Origin: Verrucomicrobia bacterium UBA6015
GTDB lineage: Bacteria; Verrucomicrobiota; Kiritimatiellia; UBA8416
Reading direction: 5' to 3'
DNA length: 8,071 nt
Assembly: GCA_002428045.1 (NCBI GenBank)
Contig: DIZZ01000181.1
Span: 235 to 8,305 of the forward strand
Made by a program: the position numbers and the translations under genes. The notes beneath the pieces were generated by a model that saw nothing but the letters and a program-made list of their open reading frames with translations, was not told where the DNA came from and searched no databases. Below, in pieces: positions 5,183 through 8,071 of this stretch (its first letter is position 1; each line of letters starts with the position of its first letter).

Positions 5183-7714
5183 ATGGGAAAGAGTCTGGTC
5201 ATTGTGGAATCGCCTGCCAAGGCGAAGACGATCAACAAGATGCTGGGAAAAGATGTCATGGTGATGTCTTCGATGGGGCATGTGCGGGATTTGCCCGTGA
5301 AGGAACTCGGGGTGGATGTCGCTAAAGGGTTCAAGATCAGCTACGAGGTCGTCAAGGGTCGCAAGAAGGTGGTTGATGAACTGACCGCCGCCGCCAAGGA
5401 ATGCGATGCGATCTACCTGGCGCCCGACCCGGACCGCGAAGGGGAGGCGATTGCCTGGCACCTGAAGGAGATCCTTGCAAAGAACAAGGCCAATGCCGGC
5501 AAACCGTTTTACCGGATTACCTACAACGAGATCACCCCGCGGGCGGTGAAGGCGGCCTTCGACCATCCGGGCGAGATCAATATGCCGCGGGTGGATGCGC
5601 AGCAGGCGCGCCGGGTGGTGGATCGGATTGTGGGTTACAAGGTCAGCCCGCTCTTGTGGAAGCGCGTGCAACGCGGTTTGAGCGCCGGGCGGGTGCAGTC
5701 GGTGGCGCTGCGCCTGGTCTGTGAACGGGAACAGGAAATCTCCGCCTTCAAGCCGGAGGCCTACTGGGTCTTCGGGGCCAACGTGCGCAAGCTGGTGGCC
5801 CCCTTGGATCCGTTCATGATCAAGCTGACCAAGGTGGATGGCGAAAAGGCGTCGATCCATACCGCCGCCGAGGCGCAAACCGTGCAGACCGATCTGGATG
5901 GATGCGCGATGAAAGTGGCCGGGATCAAGACGCGTATGGTCAACCGCCAGGCGTATCCCCCGTTCATCACCAGCACCTTGCAGCAGGCGGCCTCGACCTT
6001 CTGTGGTTTTTCGCCCAAGCGCACCATGGATATTGCCCAGAAGTTGTATGAAGGTGTTAATGTGGATGGCGGTGCTTCCGGTCTGATCACCTATATGCGT
6101 ACGGACTCCGTGAACCTTTCCCAGGATGCGCTGGTCGCCTGCCGGGCATTTATTGAAAAGGCCTATGGAGCGGCCTACCTGCCGCCATCGCCGAACGTCT
6201 ATCGCAGTCGTGGAGGGGCGCAGGAGGCGCATGAGGCCATCCGCCCCACCGATGTCACCCTGACGCCCGATCGGCTCAAGGGGGTGATCGACGAGCCCTC
6301 GCTCAAGCTTTACCGCCTGATCTGGGAACGTTTTGTCGCCTGCCAGATGCCGCCCGCCCGGATCGAGCAACGGACGGTGGAGGTCGAGGCCGTGCCGCGC
6401 GCGGCGGCTGGCAGTAAGCACCGTTACCTGCTCACCGCCACGGCGTCGGATGTAAAGTTCGATGGACATCGCCGCGTGACCGGGGAAAAGGACAAGAAAG
6501 AGGACGACAGCGACCAAGTTGAGGGCATGCCGATGGTGAAAGAAGGGGAACCGCTGGCACTGCTCGAACTGCTTTCGGAGCAGAAGGAAACCCAGCCGCC
6601 GTCGCGTTTTAGCGAAGCCTCGTTGGTCAAGGCGCTCGAAGCCAACGGCGTGGGCCGTCCCAGCACCTATGCCCAGATCCTGACCACCCTGCAAACGCGC
6701 GAGTATGTCGAGCTGAAGAACCGGACGCTGTTCCCGTCGGACCTTGGGATGAAAACCAGTACGTTCCTGACGCGCGAACTCGGGCAGCTTTTCGATGTCC
6801 AGTTCACGGCGGATATGGAAAGTAAGCTGGACACCATCGAGGACGGCAATGTGGACTGGACCAAGATGCTGGAGACTTTCTACACCCAGTTCAACGGGTG
6901 GATGGATGGGGCCAAGGAGCCGCCTGCCGACCTAGGGCATGTCCAGGCGCTGCTGGACGTCTTCAAGACCGTACGCAAATGGGACCCGCCGGTGACCCGC
7001 GGTAAACGTACCTACAGTGACGAAACCTTCGTCGCCTCGGTGGAGGAACAACTCCAGGAGGGCAGCAAACCGATCTCGGCGCGGCAGCTTGAGGTGCTCT
7101 CGCGCCTGGCGTCGCGTTATCGCGAGGAAGCCACAGGCGTGGCCGAGGCGCTGCGCCTGTGCGGTGCGGAGGCATTGCTTGATGAACCGTTGCCGGAACC
7201 GCCGCGCGCCAGTTCGATTGAGAAGCTGCGCATCCTGCGCGGGGTGGCGCTGGATGACTCCACCCGCAAGTTCGTGGAGTCGCTCTCCGAGCAGGTGCAG
7301 AACGGACGCCGGCTTTCCCCGGCGCAGCTTGGTGCGCTGGATCGTATGTTCGTATCCAATGCCGCCCAGATCAGCGACTTTGATGCCCGCAAGGATGAAC
7401 TTGGACTGACGGGCCAGGTGGCCCCGGCGGAGGATAAGGAAAGTGGCGAGTTGCTAGCGATGATGAAGCACGTTACCACCTGGGATGAACCCGTCAAGCG
7501 AGGCAAGCGCGAGTTCAACGACAAGACCTTTTACGAGTCGCTGGACACCCAGTATAGCCAGCGCAAATACCTCTCGGAGCGCCAGCAGGCGGCCCTGAAG
7601 AAGATGGTCCGCCGCTACCGTGCCCAGGTTCCCGGCTACGCCGAGGCCGAAGCCCGTCTCGACCTCAAGCCCAAGCCATCTACCCGTGGAAAGCGTGCGG
7701 AAGCGGGGGATTGA
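5183..7714 (+). CDS. topA: DNA topoisomerase I (type IA) with an atypical repeat C-terminus
   Basis: TopA relaxes negatively supercoiled DNA by cutting one strand, holding it through a 5'-phosphotyrosine and passing the other strand. The 843-residue product starts at an ATG preceded by AGGGGATAACG. The TOPRIM domain (about 3-115) shows VESPAKAK with Glu9 and the metal-binding DPDREGE with Asp82, Asp84 and Glu86. DAQQARRVVDRIVGYKVSP (138-156) and RGLSAGRVQSVALR (164-177) follow. The catalytic Tyr304 lies in GLITYMRTDS. GGAQEAHEAIRPT (344-356) and EANGVGRPSTYAQIL (486-500) complete the conserved core, which ends near 585. The C-terminus (586-843) is unusual: there is no CxxC zinc ribbon (the only cysteine is Cys660) but three degenerate repeats and a basic tail. 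The position 13 bp after dprA indicates co-transcription. Core assignment is secure. The repeat domain presumably contributes DNA binding, by analogy with other TopA tails. Confidence 0.97.
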   Translation: MGKSLVIVESPAKAKTINKMLGKDVMVMSSMGHVRDLPVKELGVDVAKGFKISYEVVKGRKKVVDELTAAAKECDAIYLAPDPDREGEAIAWHLKEILAKNKANAGKPFYRITYNEITPRAVKAAFDHPGEINMPRVDAQQARRVVDRIVGYKVSPLLWKRVQRGLSAGRVQSVALRLVCEREQEISAFKPEAYWVFGANVRKLVAPLDPFMIKLTKVDGEKASIHTAAEAQTVQTDLDGCAMKVAGIKTRMVNRQAYPPFITSTLQQAASTFCGFSPKRTMDIAQKLYEGVNVDGGASGLITYMRTDSVNLSQDALVACRAFIEKAYGAAYLPPSPNVYRSRGGAQEAHEAIRPTDVTLTPDRLKGVIDEPSLKLYRLIWERFVACQMPPARIEQRTVEVEAVPRAAAGSKHRYLLTATASDVKFDGHRRVTGEKDKKEDDSDQVEGMPMVKEGEPLALLELLSEQKETQPPSRFSEASLVKALEANGVGRPSTYAQILTTLQTREYVELKNRTLFPSDLGMKTSTFLTRELGQLFDVQFTADMESKLDTIEDGNVDWTKMLETFYTQFNGWMDGAKEPPADLGHVQALLDVFKTVRKWDPPVTRGKRTYSDETFVASVEEQLQEGSKPISARQLEVLSRLASRYREEATGVAEALRLCGAEALLDEPLPEPPRASSIEKLRILRGVALDDSTRKFVESLSEQVQNGRRLSPAQLGALDRMFVSNAAQISDFDARKDELGLTGQVAPAEDKESGELLAMMKHVTTWDEPVKRGKREFNDKTFYESLDTQYSQRKYLSERQQAALKKMVRRYRAQVPGYAEAEARLDLKPKPSTRGKRAEAGD
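6941..7666 (+). repeat. Three degenerate C-terminal repeats within TopA
   Basis: Residues about 587-662, 678-743 and 756-828 align by eye. Copies 1 and 3 share W-D-x-P-V-x-R-G-K-R, then an aromatic residue, D-x-T-F, S and a Gln-containing helix, then S-x-R-Q, a Leu-rich helix and R-Y-R. Copy 2 lacks the W-D-P-V-R-G-K-R lead but keeps FVESLSEQ, LSPAQLGALDRM and the spacing. They replace the zinc ribbons or lysine-rich tails seen in other topoisomerases I. At the DNA level they have diverged widely, so the duplication is old. Confidence 0.7.
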
Positions 7715-7771
7715 GGCTTATGACCACCGGGCTGTTGCTCTCTGGATCCTCCCTGTGATAACGAATTCCTG

Positions 7772-8071
7772 CTACATCTGCTTGTAGCGCGGCCCGTCCC
7801 CTCCCTCTGGCGGTGTCCAGCGGATGTTCTGCAGGGGGTCTTTGATCTCGCAGGTCTTGCAGTGGACACAGTTCGAGAAGTTGATCCGGATGTCCGTGAA
7901 ATTACCGCTGTCATCCGTTACCAATTCGTAGACTTCGGCCGGACAGAAGCGGGTGCTGGGCGACGCATATTCCTTGTGGTCGCGCTTGAGCAGGGCGGGC
8001 TCGAGGATGCGGCAATGGCATGCCTGATCCTCGCGGTGGACCGATCCGCTCTTGAAAACGTCCGTCAGGAT
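7772..8071 (-). CDS. Electron-transfer flavoprotein:ubiquinone oxidoreductase, C-terminal 99 residues (cut by window edge)
   Basis: ETF-QO passes electrons from electron-transfer flavoprotein, reduced by fatty-acid and amino-acid dehydrogenases, into the membrane quinone pool through FAD and a [4Fe-4S] cluster. Only the C-terminal ferredoxin-like domain is present. Its cluster ligands are visible as Cys in RFCPAEVYE, then 24 residues later NCVHCKTC, giving the C-x24-C-x2-C-x2-C spacing I associate with this family. The closing stretch KDPLQNIRW and TPPEGGDGPRYKQM-stop is the standard family terminus. DQACHC near the window edge corresponds to the DQPxHL stretch of the family, with a cysteine-rich variation. 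The FAD-binding part lies beyond the right edge. The gene converges on topA with a 57-bp gap in which I see no hairpin with a U-tract. A separate FixX-like ferredoxin is less likely, because the reading frame stays open through the DQ motif to the window edge. Confidence 0.93.
   Translation of the reverse strand: MLTDVFKSGSVHREDQACHCRILEPALLKRDHKEYASPSTRFCPAEVYELVTDDSGNFTDIRINFSNCVHCKTCEIKDPLQNIRWTPPEGGDGPRYKQM

Noticed and set aside
4871..6694. A 607-codon open frame on the minus strand opposite dprA and topA
   Set aside because: It lies antisense to two strongly conserved genes, and its product is His/Arg/Gly/Leu-rich with no recognisable motif. This is what codon bias produces on the opposite strand of a GC-rich gene.
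7715..7771. Terminator between the convergent topA and ETF-QO genes
   Set aside because: Only short palindromes (GGATCC, GAATTC) are present, with no stem-loop followed by a T-run on either strand.

Overview
The window is a stretch of bacterial chromosome with tightly packed genes, most of them housekeeping. From left to right it holds the 5' part of a class I aspartate-type aminotransferase gene (minus strand, cut by the left edge), a gene for an exported caspase-like protease fused to an FGE-sulfatase/C-type-lectin-like domain (plus), the 16S rRNA methyltransferase gene rsmB preceded by a small membrane-protein gene (both minus), the dprA-topA pair (plus), and the 3' end of an electron-transfer-flavoprotein:ubiquinone oxidoreductase gene (minus, cut by the right edge). 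No RNA gene, CRISPR array, transposase or reverse transcriptase was recognised.

The organism looks like a Gram-negative, moderately GC-rich environmental bacterium. Secreted caspase/FGE fusions are common in the Verrucomicrobiota-Planctomycetota-Lentisphaerota-Kiritimatiellota group and in some cyanobacteria and Myxococcota, so the PVC superphylum is my best guess. This is inference from gene content, not a phylogenetic result. ETF-QO points to a flavoprotein-fed quinone pool.

Layout. 1-563: aminotransferase start and a 171-bp divergent intergenic region whose two candidate promoters overlap, plus a 12-codon leader ORF. 564-2279: caspase-FGE protein. 2280-2331: convergent gap with a 7-bp-stem hairpin. 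2332-3908: rsmB and its upstream membrane-protein gene, joined by a TTGA stop/start overlap. 3909-4059: divergent promoter region with a 7-bp inverted repeat and a 15-codon leader ORF whose stop overlaps the dprA start. 4060-7714: dprA and topA, 13 bp apart and evidently one operon (DNA uptake/recombination loading and relaxation of negative supercoils). 7715-7771: short convergent gap with no convincing terminator. 7772-8071: ETF-QO C-terminus.

Two points deserve attention. The C-terminus of the caspase-FGE protein has the sequence style of a diversity-generating-retroelement variable region, although no template repeat or reverse transcriptase lies in the window. The topoisomerase I has no zinc-ribbon cysteines and instead carries three degenerate copies of an unfamiliar module of about 65-75 residues.
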